This document shows positions 38,872 to 56,900 of a stretch of 64,000 nucleotides of DNA, one piece after another; within the stretch, counting starts at the first letter, position 1, and every line of letters begins with the position of its first letter. Where the stretch lies: assembly GCA_009469585.1 (NCBI GenBank), contig SSXW01000001.1, positions 1 to 64,000 on the forward strand, written 5' to 3'. The notes beneath the pieces are model-generated. The model saw only the letters and a program-made list of their open reading frames with translations. It had not been told where the DNA came from and searched no databases. The position numbers were made by a program, and so were the translations under genes. The stretch comes from Dechloromonas sp. Dech2017 (GTDB lineage Bacteria > Pseudomonadota > Gammaproteobacteria > Burkholderiales > Rhodocyclaceae).

Positions 38872-39600
38872 ATGACCAGCCAGCCCTTCGATTTGGCGAC
38901 CATCCGCCGCGCCCTCGTTGCCGGTTGGCGACTGGCCAACGCCACCCGGGGAGTCAGCATCGCCTATGCGCTGATCTTCGTTGCCGGCGGGGTGGCCATC
39001 ATGGGCATTTTGCTCAACCGGGGATGGGCACCATTCATCATCCCGGCGGCGGGGGCTTTCATGCTGGTCGGCCCGGCCATCCTGGCCGGGTTCTTCGGCA
39101 TCGCCGAGGCCCACGAGGCGGGCCGGCCGCTTGGTTTCGGCGCCGTCGCCGATGGCTATCGCCAGGCATCGCGCGCCCTGTGGGCGCTGGCCCTGGTCTG
39201 CGGCCTGCTGTTCATGATTTTCGTCACCGATGCCGCCATCCTCTACGCCTACATGGTCGGCGGCACCCCGGTCTGGCTGGGCGACATCCTGCCGCCCGGC
39301 GACGGCATCGCCCGTTTCGTCAAATGGTCGGTGGTTTCGGGCGCGGTCGTCGCCTTCCTGCTGTTCTGCGTCTCGGCCTTCGCCGTGCCGCTGCTCTGCG
39401 AGCGGCGGGCCGGCCTGGTCGAGGCGGTGGTGAGCAGCGTGCGGGTGGTGTTCGGCAATTTCCTGTTTTCCATTTTTTGGGCTTTTTTCCTGTCGACCGC
39501 AGTGATCGCCAGCATCCTGGTCCTGCCGCTGCTGCCGCTGACCCTGCCCTGGCTGGCCTACGCCAGCCGCGCCCTCTACCGCGCCGCACTACCGCGTTGA
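38872..39600 (+). CDS. DUF2189 integral membrane protein
   Basis: 242 residues with six hydrophobic helices. The family pattern shows in the N-terminal RRALVAGWRL helix and the AFMLVGPAILAGFFGIAEAHE segment. The function is unknown. The last part carries a T-tract/GTCGACCGC element in sense, which forces the unusual codons TTT-TTC-CTG. Confidence 0.83.
   Translation: MTSQPFDLATIRRALVAGWRLANATRGVSIAYALIFVAGGVAIMGILLNRGWAPFIIPAAGAFMLVGPAILAGFFGIAEAHEAGRPLGFGAVADGYRQASRALWALALVCGLLFMIFVTDAAILYAYMVGGTPVWLGDILPPGDGIARFVKWSVVSGAVVAFLLFCVSAFAVPLLCERRAGLVEAVVSSVRVVFGNFLFSIFWAFFLSTAVIASILVLPLLPLTLPWLAYASRALYRAALPR
39463..39503 (+). repeat. T-tract/GTYGACCGC element, copy 9
   Basis: Three T-tracts (TTTTCCATTTTTTGGG then CTTTTTTCCT) precede GTCGACCGC at 39492-39500. 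It is inside the DUF2189 gene in sense, in the frame TCG-ACC-GCA. Confidence 0.7.
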
Positions 39601-39693
39601 TTGGCGCGTTGATTGCCGCATTGCAGGCGGCCGGCGGGGCAGGGCGGGCGGCGCAGGTATAATTGCCGCCTTTCCGCTTTTCCAACGCCCGCC

Positions 39694-41268
<1,575 letters not shown>

Positions 41269-41276
41269 AGCAGCTG

Positions 41277-41304
41277 TTAGTCCTTAGTCATTAGTTGTTA
41301 GTAA
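41277..41304 (+). repeat. Four TTAGT units at exact 7-base spacing
   Basis: TTAGT starts at 41277, 41284, 41291 and 41298, giving four heptamers of the form TTAGTNN. It lies between prfC and moaE. Nothing shows a function; it resembles short tandem heptamer repeats known from other bacteria. Confidence 0.55.
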
Positions 41305-41329
41305 GCCAGACAGTCAGGTGGGAGGCAGG

Positions 41330-41782
41330 ATGACGGTACGGGTGCAGGAAGCGGATTTCGACATCGGCGTGGAACTGGCCTCGCTGCGTGCCGGCGACGC
41401 CCGGGTCGGGGCGCTGGCCAGCTTTCTTGGCCTGGTGCGTGACATCAACGACGGTTCGGCCGTCGCTGAAATGACCCTGGAGCATTACCCGGGAATGACC
41501 GAAAAGGCCTTGGAAGAAATCGTCGCCGAGGCGAAAGGCCGCTGGGACATCTACGACGCGCTGGTCATCCACCGCGTCGGGCCGCTCAAGCCCTGCGACC
41601 AGATCGTGCTGGTCGGCGTGACCAGCGCCCACCGTGGCGAGGCCTTCGCCGCCTGCGAGTTCATCATGGATTACCTGAAGACCCGCGCCCCGTTCTGGAA
41701 GAAGGAGGCGACGGCCGATGGCGGCCGTTGGGTCGATGCCCGGGAAACCGACGACAGCGCCGCAGCGCGCTGGCAGAAATAG
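41330..41782 (+). CDS. moaE: Molybdopterin synthase catalytic subunit MoaE
   Basis: 150 residues, normal length. The conserved pieces are LGLVRDINDG, LEHYPGMTEK, HRVGPLKPCDQIVLVGV and the catalytic lysine region KTRAPFWKKE. GGAGG lies upstream of the ATG. It acts with MoaD to insert sulfur into precursor Z; no moaD is in the window. Confidence 0.95.
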   Translation: MTVRVQEADFDIGVELASLRAGDARVGALASFLGLVRDINDGSAVAEMTLEHYPGMTEKALEEIVAEAKGRWDIYDALVIHRVGPLKPCDQIVLVGVTSAHRGEAFAACEFIMDYLKTRAPFWKKEATADGGRWVDARETDDSAAARWQK

Positions 41783-41813
41783 AAAAGGGGAGCCGCGGCT
41801 CCCCTGATCGTTT
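41783..41813 (+). terminator. Terminator after moaE
   Basis: GGGGAGCC and GGCTCCCC form a short perfect stem right after the moaE stop. The T-run is weak. It lies between moaE and the convergent chemoreceptor gene. Confidence 0.55.
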
Positions 41814-41824
41814 GGTCGCCGGTT

Positions 41825-43465
41825 TCAGGTCCGGAAACGGGACACCGTCTCGTGCAGGGCCGACGACAGGTTTTTCAGCTGGCGCGCCGCATCGGCCGTC
41901 TGGCGCACGGCGTGGGCGCTTTCTTCCGACATCTGGGCGATGGTTTCCAGCTTCTGGGCGATGTCGTTGCCGGCAATCGCCTGCTCGGCGATCGAATCGG
42001 AAATGCCGTTGACCACGCGGGTGACGCGCAGCGCACCGTCGCGAATCTGGTTGATCGAATCGCCGGCCTGATTGGCCAGCTTGACGCCGTTGCTGACCTG
42101 GGCGACGCCCGATTCCATGCTGTCCACGGCGCTGTGGGTGCCGGTCTGGATCTTCGACACCATGCCGCCGATTTCGGTGGTCGACAGGCTGGTCCGCTCG
42201 GCCAGCTTGCGCACCTCGTCGGCGACGACTGCGAAGCCGCGCCCCTGTTCACCAGCCCGGGCTGCCTCGATGGCGGCATTGAGGGCGAGCAGGTTGGTCT
42301 GGTCGGCAATTTCGCGGATGGTGTTGACGATGGAGGTGATCTGGTCGCTTTGCTTGCCCAGTTCCTCGACGATGGTCGACGAGGCCTGCACGGCTTCGGA
42401 AATCTTGCGCATTTCGCTGGCCGCGCTGTGGATGACCGCTGCGCCCTCTTCGGAAATGCTGCCGGCCGTCTGTGAAATGGCGTGGGCTTCGGCGGCATTC
42501 TCCTTGACCTGGTCGATGCTGACCGCCATTTCCTCGACCGAGGCGGCCATCGATGCCGCGGCGTCGCTCTGGCGGCTGGCCCGCTCGGCGACATCGTCGG
42601 AGGCGGCCATCAGGGCATCGGCGGCATGGGCCACCTGGCTGGCATTGTCGAGAATGCTGGCGATCATCGCGCGCAGGGTTTCCTGCATGCTGCGGATATT
42701 GGCCAGCAGGCTGTCCTTGTCGCTCGGGTCGCAGTCGACCGGCGTCGCCAGGTCGCCGCCGGCGATGCGCCGGGTGATGGCCGAGGCGGTCGCCGGGTCG
42801 CCGCCCAGCGCGCGCAGGATGTTCGACGACAGCAGCATCAGCGAAATGCCGATGAAACCGCAGATGGCGACGCCCCAGATGAGCAGCTTGACGGCATCGG
42901 CCCGGAACTTGGCCTCGACGTCATCGACGTAGAGGCCGGAGCCGACGACCCAGCCCCAGGGCTGGAAGCCCATGACGTAGGAAGTCTTGGCAACGCCGTC
43001 GTCCGAACCGGTGCCCGGCTTGGGCCACAGGTAATCGACGAAGCCGGCGCCCTGGGCGCCGACCACCTTGTTCATTTCGGCGAACAGCAGCTTGCCGCTC
43101 TTGTCCTGCATCTGGTCGAGCTTCTTGCCGTTGAGGTCGGGCTTGATCGGGTGCATCACCATGGTGTGCTGCAGGTCGTGAATCCACAGGTATTCCGACT
43201 GCCCGTAGCGCATGGCGCCGACTGCGGCGGCAGCTGCCTGGCGGGCCTCGTCGGCCGACATCCGGCCTTCCTTGGCAGCCTTTTCGTAATGGGCCAGGGT
43301 GCTGTGCGCCGCCTCGACGACACTGCGTACCATGGCCTGGCGGTCATCCATCATCTGGCTTCGGCCATTGAACAGGAGCACCGAAAAAAGTGCTGCCAGC
43401 GCCACCATGGTGGTGACGGTCATGGCGAGCAGTTTCCCGCGCAAGCTCATTCCTGATGCTGACAT
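41825..43465 (-). CDS. Methyl-accepting chemotaxis protein with single Cache domain
   Basis: 546 residues: transmembrane helix 1 (about 12-32), periplasmic sCache_2-type domain (about 35-190; [10 protein letters not shown] and [13 protein letters not shown]), transmembrane helix 2 (about 195-215), HAMP and a long signalling domain with the hairpin tip [20 protein letters not shown]. No C-terminal pentapeptide for CheR/CheB docking. It senses a small ligand, typically a short organic acid in this Cache type. AGGAGG precedes the ATG. Confidence 0.95.
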   Translation of the reverse strand: MSASGMSLRGKLLAMTVTTMVALAALFSVLLFNGRSQMMDDRQAMVRSVVEAAHSTLAHYEKAAKEGRMSADEARQAAAAAVGAMRYGQSEYLWIHDLQHTMVMHPIKPDLNGKKLDQMQDKSGKLLFAEMNKVVGAQGAGFVDYLWPKPGTGSDDGVAKTSYVMGFQPWGWVVGSGLYVDDVEAKFRADAVKLLIWGVAICGFIGISLMLLSSNILRALGGDPATASAITRRIAGGDLATPVDCDPSDKDSLLANIRSMQETLRAMIASILDNASQVAHAADALMAASDDVAERASRQSDAAASMAASVEEMAVSIDQVKENAAEAHAISQTAGSISEEGAAVIHSAASEMRKISEAVQASSTIVEELGKQSDQITSIVNTIREIADQTNLLALNAAIEAARAGEQGRGFAVVADEVRKLAERTSLSTTEIGGMVSKIQTGTHSAVDSMESGVAQVSNGVKLANQAGDSINQIRDGALRVTRVVNGISDSIAEQAIAGNDIAQKLETIAQMSEESAHAVRQTADAARQLKNLSSALHETVSRFRT

Positions 43466-43592
43466 TTCGCTTTCCTCCTAGGACCAGCTGTTTATTCTTG
43501 GCTTGCTTCCGATTATGCGCCTTGATCTGTCAAAAATGTTTCTGATTTTGTTGGATTTGCCGAATGAATATTTTGTAATTCCCGCCAGCCAA

Positions 43593-43621
43593 CTTGAAAA
43601 CGGCAGAGGCGTCCTCACCTT
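43593..43621 (+). promoter_or_regulatory. Possible heat-shock (sigma-32) promoter of clpB
   Basis: CTTGAA at 43593-43598 is followed after 15 bases by CTCACCTT at 43614-43621, a partial match to the sigma-32 pattern (CTTGAA, 13-15 bases, CCCCAT). It lies 36 bases before the clpB start. Position supports it more than the -10 match does. Confidence 0.4.
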
Positions 43622-43656
43622 GGCGGTGTCGGAAAATTCATCTGCGGAGATCAGAG

Positions 43657-46242
<2,586 letters not shown>

Positions 46243-46280
46243 CCTGGCCTGATCGGGGCCTGATTGGTTAGGGCAAAACA

Positions 46281-46311
46281 AAACGGCGAGGCAGGGCGCC
46301 TCGCCGTTTTT
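46281..46311 (+). terminator. Terminator of clpB
   Basis: AAACGGCGAGGC and GCCTCGCCGTTT form a perfect 12-base-pair stem followed by T residues, 38 bases after the clpB stop. Confidence 0.85.
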
Positions 46312-46345
46312 CGATTTCTGGCCAAATTTCCGGTTGACCGCCGGC
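46307..46345 (+). repeat. T-tract/GTYGACCGC element, copy 11
   Basis: TTTTTCGATTTCTGGCC then AAATTTCCG precede GTTGACCGC at 46333-46341. It is intergenic and starts in the clpB terminator T-run. Confidence 0.65.
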
Positions 46346-46360
46346 TTCCGGCCGGGCCGC

Positions 46361-46660
46361 TCAGCAGCGGCCCTTCTTGGCCTGGCCCGGCGGGCAGTGG
46401 CCGCCGTCCTGGTGCGGCACGCCGTTGTTGCCGCGGCCGGTGTAGTACCTTTCGCCGCGCGGGCCGTTGTGCTGCTTCCAGTAGCCCGGTTCGCGCCAGG
46501 CGTAGCCGTCCCAGTAGTAGCCGCGGTCGTTGCGGCTGCCGAAGGTGACGCTGACGCCGGGTGCGTCGATGCGGACATTGCCGAGATTGACATTGACGTC
46601 CACGGCGCTGGCCAGCAGCGGCGCGGCGGCGAGCAGGGCGGTCAGGATCAGTTTTTTCAT
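46361..46660 (-). CDS. DUF2502 (YpeC-like) periplasmic protein
   Basis: 99 residues from ATG 46660. A signal peptide of about 19 residues ends at Leu-Ala-Ser-Ala. The mature part begins VDVNVNLGNVRIDAPGVSV and contains Tyr/Trp/Gly-rich repeats; it ends in a Cys/Lys tail. This matches DUF2502. The function is unknown. Confidence 0.8.
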   Translation of the reverse strand: MKKLILTALLAAAPLLASAVDVNVNLGNVRIDAPGVSVTFGSRNDRGYYWDGYAWREPGYWKQHNGPRGERYYTGRGNNGVPHQDGGHCPPGQAKKGRC

Positions 46661-46744
46661 GGGGAGGCTTCTCTCGAGGGAAAATGGATGGGCGCCGGGC
46701 GCAAGACGATTATCCCGCAATTGCCTGACAAGGAGTGGCTGAAC

Positions 46745-47521
46745 ATGTCGAACGATGTGGAGCAATGGCAGGCGGCGCGCCATGCCGAACTGGCCGGAGC
46801 CGACAGCTGGCTGGGCCTGACCGGCCTATACTGGCTGGCCGATGGCTTGAATGCGGTGGGCAGCGCCGCCGATGCGCCCGTCCGCCTGCCGGGCGGGCCG
46901 GCGCGCCTGGGGGAGCTGCGCTGGGCCGACGGCCAGCTGTTCTGGCAGCCGGCGAGCGGCGAAGGGCGTTTCTTGCAGAGCGACGCGAACGCCCGGCCGA
47001 CGGTCGTCGAATTTGAAAATTGGGCCTTTTTTGCCGTCGACCGCGACGGTCGGCTGGCCATCCGCGTGCGCGACCGCGCCTGGGCGCAAAGCCGGCTGTT
47101 TGCCGGGCTGAGCTATTTCGCTTTCGATCCGGCCTGGCAGATCGTCGCCGAATGGCAGCCGATTTCGCCGCCGCTGGTCATGGAGGTGCCCAATGTCAGC
47201 GGCGACCTGAAGACGGTCGAAGTCGCCCATCGTGCCGTGTTCGCGGTGGGGGACCAGGCGGTCGGCCTGTTGCCGGTGGCGGTGGGCGACGACGAGGTGT
47301 TCTTCGTCTTCCGCGACCGGACCAGCGGCCGGGAAACCTACGGCGCCGGCCGTTTCCTGAAGGCCGCTCCGGCGGTGGGGGGCAAGATACGGCTCGATTT
47401 CAACCGGGCCTACAACCCGCCTTGCGCCTTCACGCCCTTCGCCACCTGCCCCTTGCCGCCGCCGGAAAACTGGCTGCCCTTCGCGGTGGCGGCCGGCGAG
47501 AAAAAATGGACCGGATCGTGA
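46745..47521 (+). CDS. DUF1684 domain protein
   Basis: 258 residues. The DUF1684 pattern is visible: WLGLTGLYWL near the start, the YGAGRFL turn, and the C-terminal LDFNRAYNPPCAFTPFATCPLPP. The function is unknown. It carries a T-tract/GTCGACCGC element in sense that adds the codons TTT-TTT-GCC-GTC-GAC-CGC. Confidence 0.85.
   Translation: MSNDVEQWQAARHAELAGADSWLGLTGLYWLADGLNAVGSAADAPVRLPGGPARLGELRWADGQLFWQPASGEGRFLQSDANARPTVVEFENWAFFAVDRDGRLAIRVRDRAWAQSRLFAGLSYFAFDPAWQIVAEWQPISPPLVMEVPNVSGDLKTVEVAHRAVFAVGDQAVGLLPVAVGDDEVFFVFRDRTSGRETYGAGRFLKAAPAVGGKIRLDFNRAYNPPCAFTPFATCPLPPPENWLPFAVAAGEKKWTGS
47010..47048 (+). repeat. T-tract/GTYGACCGC element, copy 12
   Basis: ATTTGAAAATTGGGCC then TTTTTTGCC precede GTCGACCGC at 47036-47044. 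It is in sense inside the DUF1684 gene, in the frame GTC-GAC-CGC. Confidence 0.7.
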
Positions 47522-47524
47522 GGC

Positions 47525-50695
<3,171 letters not shown>

Positions 50696-50985
50696 GGATT
50701 CCCCTCGGGATGCCCGGAGCGGGCGGGGAGTTGGATGTCACCAACTATACACCAGCCGTCAGGAAGTACTCTGGTATTGTTTTTCTTTTTGACGAAATTC
50801 GATTTTTTAGCGATGCTTGTCATGTCGCCGCAGCGAGGTGCCGGATCTTCAACCGCCAGGCCGCCTTCCGACCGTCGGGATCGCCCCGGCTGGCCGCCGG
50901 ACTGATCGATCCGCCGCCGATTCCGGGCTGGACAGCCAGGAGACGAGGGAAGACACTGGAAACGGGTGATGTACTGGAGACAAGT

Positions 50986-53967
50986 TTGACCAGCGCAGAT
51001 AACAAGACTACGTCAGGCAAGCCGGAAGGGATGCATTTCCTTTTCCCGAACGGCGAGCGGCCGCTCATCCTGGTGGTCGACGACCTGCCCGAGAACCTGA
51101 CCATGCTGTCCGAGATGGTCGGCCACGAAGGGGCCGACGTGCGGGTTGCCAATTCCGGCCGGGTCGCCCTGCGCTATGCGCGGCTGGAACCGTTGCCCGA
51201 CCTCATCCTGCTCGACATCATGATGCCTGACATGGATGGTCACGCCGTGCTGGCCGAGTTGATCAAGGACGAGCGGACGCGGCATATCCCGGTCATTTTC
51301 GTCACTGCCCTCGGCGATCCGGTCGACGAGCAGCGCGGTCTCGACGAGGGGGCGGTCGATTACATCACCAAGCCGATCAAGCACGCCGTGTTGATCGCCC
51401 GTGTCCGCGCCCAGCTTGAACTGAAATACGCGCGCGACCTGCAGGCCACCCAGAAGCAGTGGCTGGAGGAAGAGGTCGAGCGCCGGGTCGGCGAGAACGC
51501 CCGCCTCGAGGCCCGCCTGCAACTGACCCTGGAAGCCACCGGCTTCGGTGTCTGGGAAGTCGATCACCTGTCCGGGCGCGTCGGCTGGAGCCCCTCGCTG
51601 TGCCGGATGTTCGGCATGGAGGCAGCGCCGGAAAACGCCGAGGCCTTCCTGGCCCTGCTGCATTCCGAGGATCGCCAGCGGGTCGGCGCCGATCTGGCCC
51701 GCATGCAGAGCGAAAGCGGCATCGTGCACAGCGAGTTCCGCATCCGCCATCGCGATGGCCGCTGGCTGTGGGTGGAGGGGCGCGGCAAGGGAATCAGTCG
51801 CGACCCTTCCGGTCGGTTACAGCAGTCGCTGGGGACACTTATCGATATCACCCAGCGCAAGCTGCTGGAAGCCGAGCACCAACTGTCGAGCGTGGTTTTC
51901 TCCGGCATTCACGACGGCGTGTGCGTGACCGACGAGCAGGGCTACATCCTGCAGGTGAACGATGCCTTCACCCAGGTCACCGGTTACGCGGCGGCCGAGG
52001 CGATCGGCCAGAAACCCAACCTGCTCAAGTCCGGCGTGCATTCGCCGGCCTTCTACCAGGACATGTGGGACAAGATCAACCGCCATGGCAACTGGCAGGG
52101 CGAGATCACCAATCGACGCAAGGATGGTTCGGTGTACACCGAATGGCTGAACATTTCCGCCGTGGTCAGCCGGGATGGCTTGCTGACCAATTACGTCGGC
52201 CTGTTCAGCGATCTCACCGAGCGGCGCGAGGCGGCCGAACGGATCCAGTACCTGTCGAGCTACGACACGCTGACCGGCCTGCCCAACCGTTCGCTGTTCG
52301 CCGACCGCCTCGACCAGTCGTTGCTGAACGCCCGGCGCTTCGAGCGTGGCACGGCGGTCATCTTGCTCGACCTCGACCGCTTCCGCCAGGTCAATGACAC
52401 CCTCGGCCCGCCGGCCGGCGACCAGGTGCTGATCGAGATCGCCCGGCGCCTCAAGCTGCAGGTGCGCGAGGGTGACACCATCGGCCGGCGGGGTGGCAAC
52501 GAATTCGGTTTCGTCATGGCCAGCCTGGCCCACGAGCACGATGCCATCGCCCTCGTCCAGCGCATGCTGGAAGCGATCGCCATGCCGGTCACCGTCGACG
52601 GCCAGACCGTGGTCGTCACGGCCAGCGTCGGGGTCAGCGTGGCGCCGGTCAACGGCGAGACCGGTGAATCCTTGCTCAAGGCTGCCGACATCGCGTTGCT
52701 GCGGGCCAAGAAGGCAGGCAGTAACACCTTTTGTTTCTACTCGGCGGAGATGGATGCCGATGCCGCTCGCCGGCTCAGCCTCGAGGCCGGCTTGCGTCAA
52801 GCCCTGGCGCTGAACGAATTGAGCGTGCATTACCAGCCGCAGATCAGTCTGGAGACCGGGCGCATGCTCGGCATGGAGGCCCTGCTGCGCTGGAACAGTG
52901 TCCGGTTCGGTGCGGTTTCGCCGGCCGAGTTCATCCCCATCGCCGAGGAGTGCGGGCTGATCGTTCCGATCGGCGAGTGGGTGCTGCGCACCGCCTGCCA
53001 GCAGACCAAGGTCTGGCTGGATCTCGGGCTGATGTCGCTGCGCGTCGCGGTCAACCTGTCGGCCCGCCAGTTCCGCCAGGTCAACCTGATCGCCGTCGTT
53101 CGCGAGGCGCTGGCCAGCAGCGGCTTGCCGCCGGCGGCGCTGGAACTGGAGATCACCGAGAGCGCCTTCATCGATGATGTCGACCAGGCGGTGGCCATCT
53201 GCCACGACCTGAAACGCCTTGGCGTCAAGCTGTCGCTCGACGATTTCGGCACCGGCTACTCGTCGCTGGCCTACGTGTCGCGCTTTCCCTTCGACAAGAT
53301 CAAGATCGACAAGGCTTTCGTCCACGACATCATTGACAACCCGGTCAATGCGGCGATTGCCTCGGCGGCCATCGTCATGGCTCGCAGCCTCAACCTGACG
53401 GTGCTCGCCGAGGGGGTCGAGACCGAGGCCCAGGCCAGTTTCCTGCGCGGTCGGCGGTGCGATGCCATGCAGGGCTACCTGTTCAGCCGCCCGGTGCCGG
53501 CCGAGGATTTCGCGCCCTTCCTGCTCGGCAACAAGCAGTTGCCGGTTGCCGCCACCCCCGGCGAGCATGCCCAGACGCTGATGCTGGTCGACGACGAGCG
53601 CAACATCCTGACCTCGCTGACCCGCCTGCTGCGCCGCGAGGGTTATCACATCCTGACCGCCGAGTCGCCGGCCGAGGCCTTCCAGAAGCTGGCCGTCGAG
53701 CCGGCCCAGGTCATCATCTCCGACCAGCGCATGCCGGACATGTCGGGAACCGAGTTCCTGTCGCGCGTCCGCCAGCTCTACCCGGACACCATCCGCATCG
53801 TGCTGACCGGCTACACCGATCTCGAATCGGTGACCGGGGCGATCAACCGCGGCGCCATCTACAAGTTCCTGACCAAGCCCTGGGACGACGACGCCCTGCG
53901 CGAGCAGATCCGCGAGGCTTTCCGCATGGCCAAGGAACTCCGCTCCCTGCACGGCTTGGCGGGATGA
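50986..53967 (+). CDS. REC-PAS-PAS-GGDEF-EAL-REC cyclic-di-GMP protein
   Basis: About 993 residues if the TTG at 50986 (GGAGA upstream) is used; ATG 51031 is the alternative. An N-terminal receiver (about 20-140, LLDIMMPDMDG) is followed by two PAS domains, a GGDEF domain (about 420-580), an EAL domain (about 600-850) and a second, RpfG-type receiver at the C-terminus. The GGDEF motif reads RRGGNEF, a change expected to block cyclase activity; the EAL motif EALLRW and DDFGTGYSSL are intact, so a phosphodiesterase is likely. It heads the plus-strand operon. Upstream, 50696-50985 shows no gene. Confidence 0.92.
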   Translation: MTSADNKTTSGKPEGMHFLFPNGERPLILVVDDLPENLTMLSEMVGHEGADVRVANSGRVALRYARLEPLPDLILLDIMMPDMDGHAVLAELIKDERTRHIPVIFVTALGDPVDEQRGLDEGAVDYITKPIKHAVLIARVRAQLELKYARDLQATQKQWLEEEVERRVGENARLEARLQLTLEATGFGVWEVDHLSGRVGWSPSLCRMFGMEAAPENAEAFLALLHSEDRQRVGADLARMQSESGIVHSEFRIRHRDGRWLWVEGRGKGISRDPSGRLQQSLGTLIDITQRKLLEAEHQLSSVVFSGIHDGVCVTDEQGYILQVNDAFTQVTGYAAAEAIGQKPNLLKSGVHSPAFYQDMWDKINRHGNWQGEITNRRKDGSVYTEWLNISAVVSRDGLLTNYVGLFSDLTERREAAERIQYLSSYDTLTGLPNRSLFADRLDQSLLNARRFERGTAVILLDLDRFRQVNDTLGPPAGDQVLIEIARRLKLQVREGDTIGRRGGNEFGFVMASLAHEHDAIALVQRMLEAIAMPVTVDGQTVVVTASVGVSVAPVNGETGESLLKAADIALLRAKKAGSNTFCFYSAEMDADAARRLSLEAGLRQALALNELSVHYQPQISLETGRMLGMEALLRWNSVRFGAVSPAEFIPIAEECGLIVPIGEWVLRTACQQTKVWLDLGLMSLRVAVNLSARQFRQVNLIAVVREALASSGLPPAALELEITESAFIDDVDQAVAICHDLKRLGVKLSLDDFGTGYSSLAYVSRFPFDKIKIDKAFVHDIIDNPVNAAIASAAIVMARSLNLTVLAEGVETEAQASFLRGRRCDAMQGYLFSRPVPAEDFAPFLLGNKQLPVAATPGEHAQTLMLVDDERNILTSLTRLLRREGYHILTAESPAEAFQKLAVEPAQVIISDQRMPDMSGTEFLSRVRQLYPDTIRIVLTGYTDLESVTGAINRGAIYKFLTKPWDDDALREQIREAFRMAKELRSLHGLAG

Positions 53968-53971
53968 GGCG

Positions 53972-56900
53972 ATGAGCTTGCCGTGGTCGCCATTCCTTCG
54001 CCTGTTCCTGCCGGCGGCGACGCTTATCGTGCTAGGCACCTGGCTGGTCGTCGATAACGGGCGGGAAGCGCGCTTGAGCGAGGTCCAGGGTAGCGAGGCG
54101 GTCAATGTCCGTCTCGGCGCCGGTATTCTCGAACGCCAGACGCAAGGTGTGCTGCAGGACCTGAAATATCTGGGCCGGCATAACGCCAGTCATCTCGCCG
54201 GGGTGTCTGAAGGCGACGTGGCCTGGGAGGAGATGGGCCGGGATTTCGTCGATTTTCTCGCCACCCACCCGGTGTACGACCAGATGCGCTGGCTCGATGA
54301 AACCGGGCAGGAAAGGCTGCGCGTTGATCTGGTCGACGGCCAGCCCCGGCAGGCCCCCCGCGAACACTTGCAGAACAAGGCGGATCGTTACTACTTCTCC
54401 GAAACCATGCGCTTGCCACCGGGCGAGGTTTACATCTCGCCGATCGATCTCAATGTCGAACGCGGCAAGATCAGCGAACCCTACAAGCCTTCGCTGCGCC
54501 TGGCCATGCCGGTGGCCGACGACGAGGGCGTCAAGCGCGGCATGATCGTCCTCAACTTTCAGGCGGCGACGATGATCGCCCGGCTGAAGGCCGCCGTGCC
54601 CAACGTGCACGACCGGCTAATGCTGGTCAACGCCGCCGGCTACTTCATCGTCGCGCCCGATCCGGCCGACGAGTGGGGCTTCATGTTCGGCGATGCCCGG
54701 CGTACGCTGGTCGAGCGCCATCCGGCCAGTTGGTCGCGTATCGACCGGGGCGAGGCTGGGCAGTTCGTCGATGCCGACGGCTTGTGGACATTCCAGACGG
54801 TTTATCCGCGCCAGGCCATTCGTTCGCTGGGCCTGTCCGGTGACAGCAGGGCTGACCAGGTGACCGAAGAGGAACTCCATGCCGCCCGCTGGCACGTCGT
54901 CACGCTGATGCCGGAGGCGCAGTTGCACGGCCTGCTGCGTGAGGGCGAAGGCGTCAAGCTGGCTATCGCCGGTGGGCTGCTCCTGCTGGCGGCGGGCGGT
55001 GGGGTGATGGTGGCCCAGGCCAGGGGGCGCGAACGCCAGGCCGAACAACGCTTTCGCATGTATTTCGAACAGGCCAGGGTCGGCATGGGCGTCAGTTCTC
55101 CGGACAGGCGGTGGCTGGCGGTCAACCCGGAATTATGCGCAATTTTCAAATATTCGGCCGACGAGTTGCTGGCCAGGACATGGAGCGAATTGACCCACCC
55201 GGACGACCTGGCCGCCAATGTCGTCATGTTCAACAGCGTGCTGCGCGGCGAAAGCGACGGCTATACGCTGGAAAAGCGCTTCCTGCGCGGCGACGGCGGG
55301 ACGGTGGACGTGTCGATCGCGGCCCGCGTCGTTCGCAAGGCGGATGGCCGCCCGGACTATTTCATCGTGGTGGTCGAGGACATCAGCCGGCGCATCCGGG
55401 CCGAAAAAGACAGGCAAAGCTCGCTGGAAACCTTGAGCCGCTTCATCGACAATTTTCCCGGTATCGCCTACATCAAGGACGAGCAGTCGCGCCTGCGCTT
55501 CGTCAGCCGCCAGGCCCTGCATTTCCTGGGCAAGGAGCGGGATGACCTGGTCGGCCGGCGGACCGAAGACATCTTCCCCGGCGACCTTGGCCTGAAACTG
55601 CTCGAGGACGACCAGCGGATACTGGCCAGTGGCCAGGCCGAGGTGGCCAGCGAAACCTACGGCGGGCACCATTTCGAAACGATCAAGTTCCTGATCCCGC
55701 ACGGTGACGGGCCGGCCAGCCTGGGCGGCATCGCCATCGACGTCACCGAGCGTCGGCGCAACGAGCAGAAACTGGCGCTGTTCGCCGCCCGCTCCGCCGC
55801 CTTGCTGGCCATGCCGGCCAAGGGGCGGGAACTTCCCGAAACCGATTTCATGCGCCATGTGCTCGATGTCGCCGAGGACCTGACCGGCAGCCGGATCGGC
55901 TTCATGCATTTCGTCAATGCCGACCAGGAAAGCATCGAATTGATCGCCTGGTCGACGCGCACCCTCGATTACTATTGCCGGGCGGTGTTCGATCGCCACT
56001 ACCCGATCAGCCAGGCCGGCATCTGGGCCGATGCGGCCCGCCTCAAGGAGCCGGTGGTGATCAACGACTACGCCGCCGTGGCCCGCCCTGGCGCCCTGCC
56101 GGAAGGCCATTCGCACCTGGAGCGGCTGGTCAGCATTCCGGTTATGGAGGGTGATCTGGTTCGCATGATGATGGGGGTAGGCAACAAGCCCGGATCCTAC
56201 GACGATACCGATGTCGAAACCTTGCAGTTGCTGGGCAGCGAGGCCTGGCGCATCCTCAGCCAGCAGCGTGCGGTCAATGCCCTCGAACTGGCCAACCAGG
56301 TGGTGGTGGCCAGCCCGGTGGTCAGTTTCCGCTGGGCGGCGGCCGACGGCTGGCCGGTCATATTCGTTTCCGACAACGTGACGCGCTGGGGCTATACGCC
56401 GGAGGCCCTCAAGGCGGGCGACCCGCCCTTCGCCGAACTGATCCATCCCGACGACCGGCCCAGGATAGCCGCCGAGGTGGCCGCCAAGACGGCTGCCGGT
56501 TGCCGTGACTACGAGCAGGAATACCGCATCCTGACTTGCGAAAACAAGGCCATTTGGGTGGTCGACCGCACCAGCGTGCATCGCGATGCCGACGGCCGGG
56601 TGCTGTATTTCGACGGCGTGCTGACCGACATCACCGAACGCAAGGCCCAGCAGCTGAAACTGGCGGCGACACTGGCCGAGCAGAAGCTGCTCAACAAGCG
56701 CCTCGAGGAAGCCCACAACCAGTTGCTGCAGTCCGAGAAAATGGCCTCGATCGGCCAACTGGCGGCTGGTGTCGCGCACGAACTGAACAATCCGATCGGC
56801 TTCGTGCATTCCAACCTGGGCACCCTGGACGGCTACGTGCGCGACCTGATGGAAATCATCGCCGCCCAGGATGCGCTAGTCGAGGCCGAATTGCCCGACA

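Noticed and set aside
56561-56569. GTCGACCGC in the large kinase gene
   Set aside because: Only one weak ATTT tract upstream; kept out of the list of clear copies.
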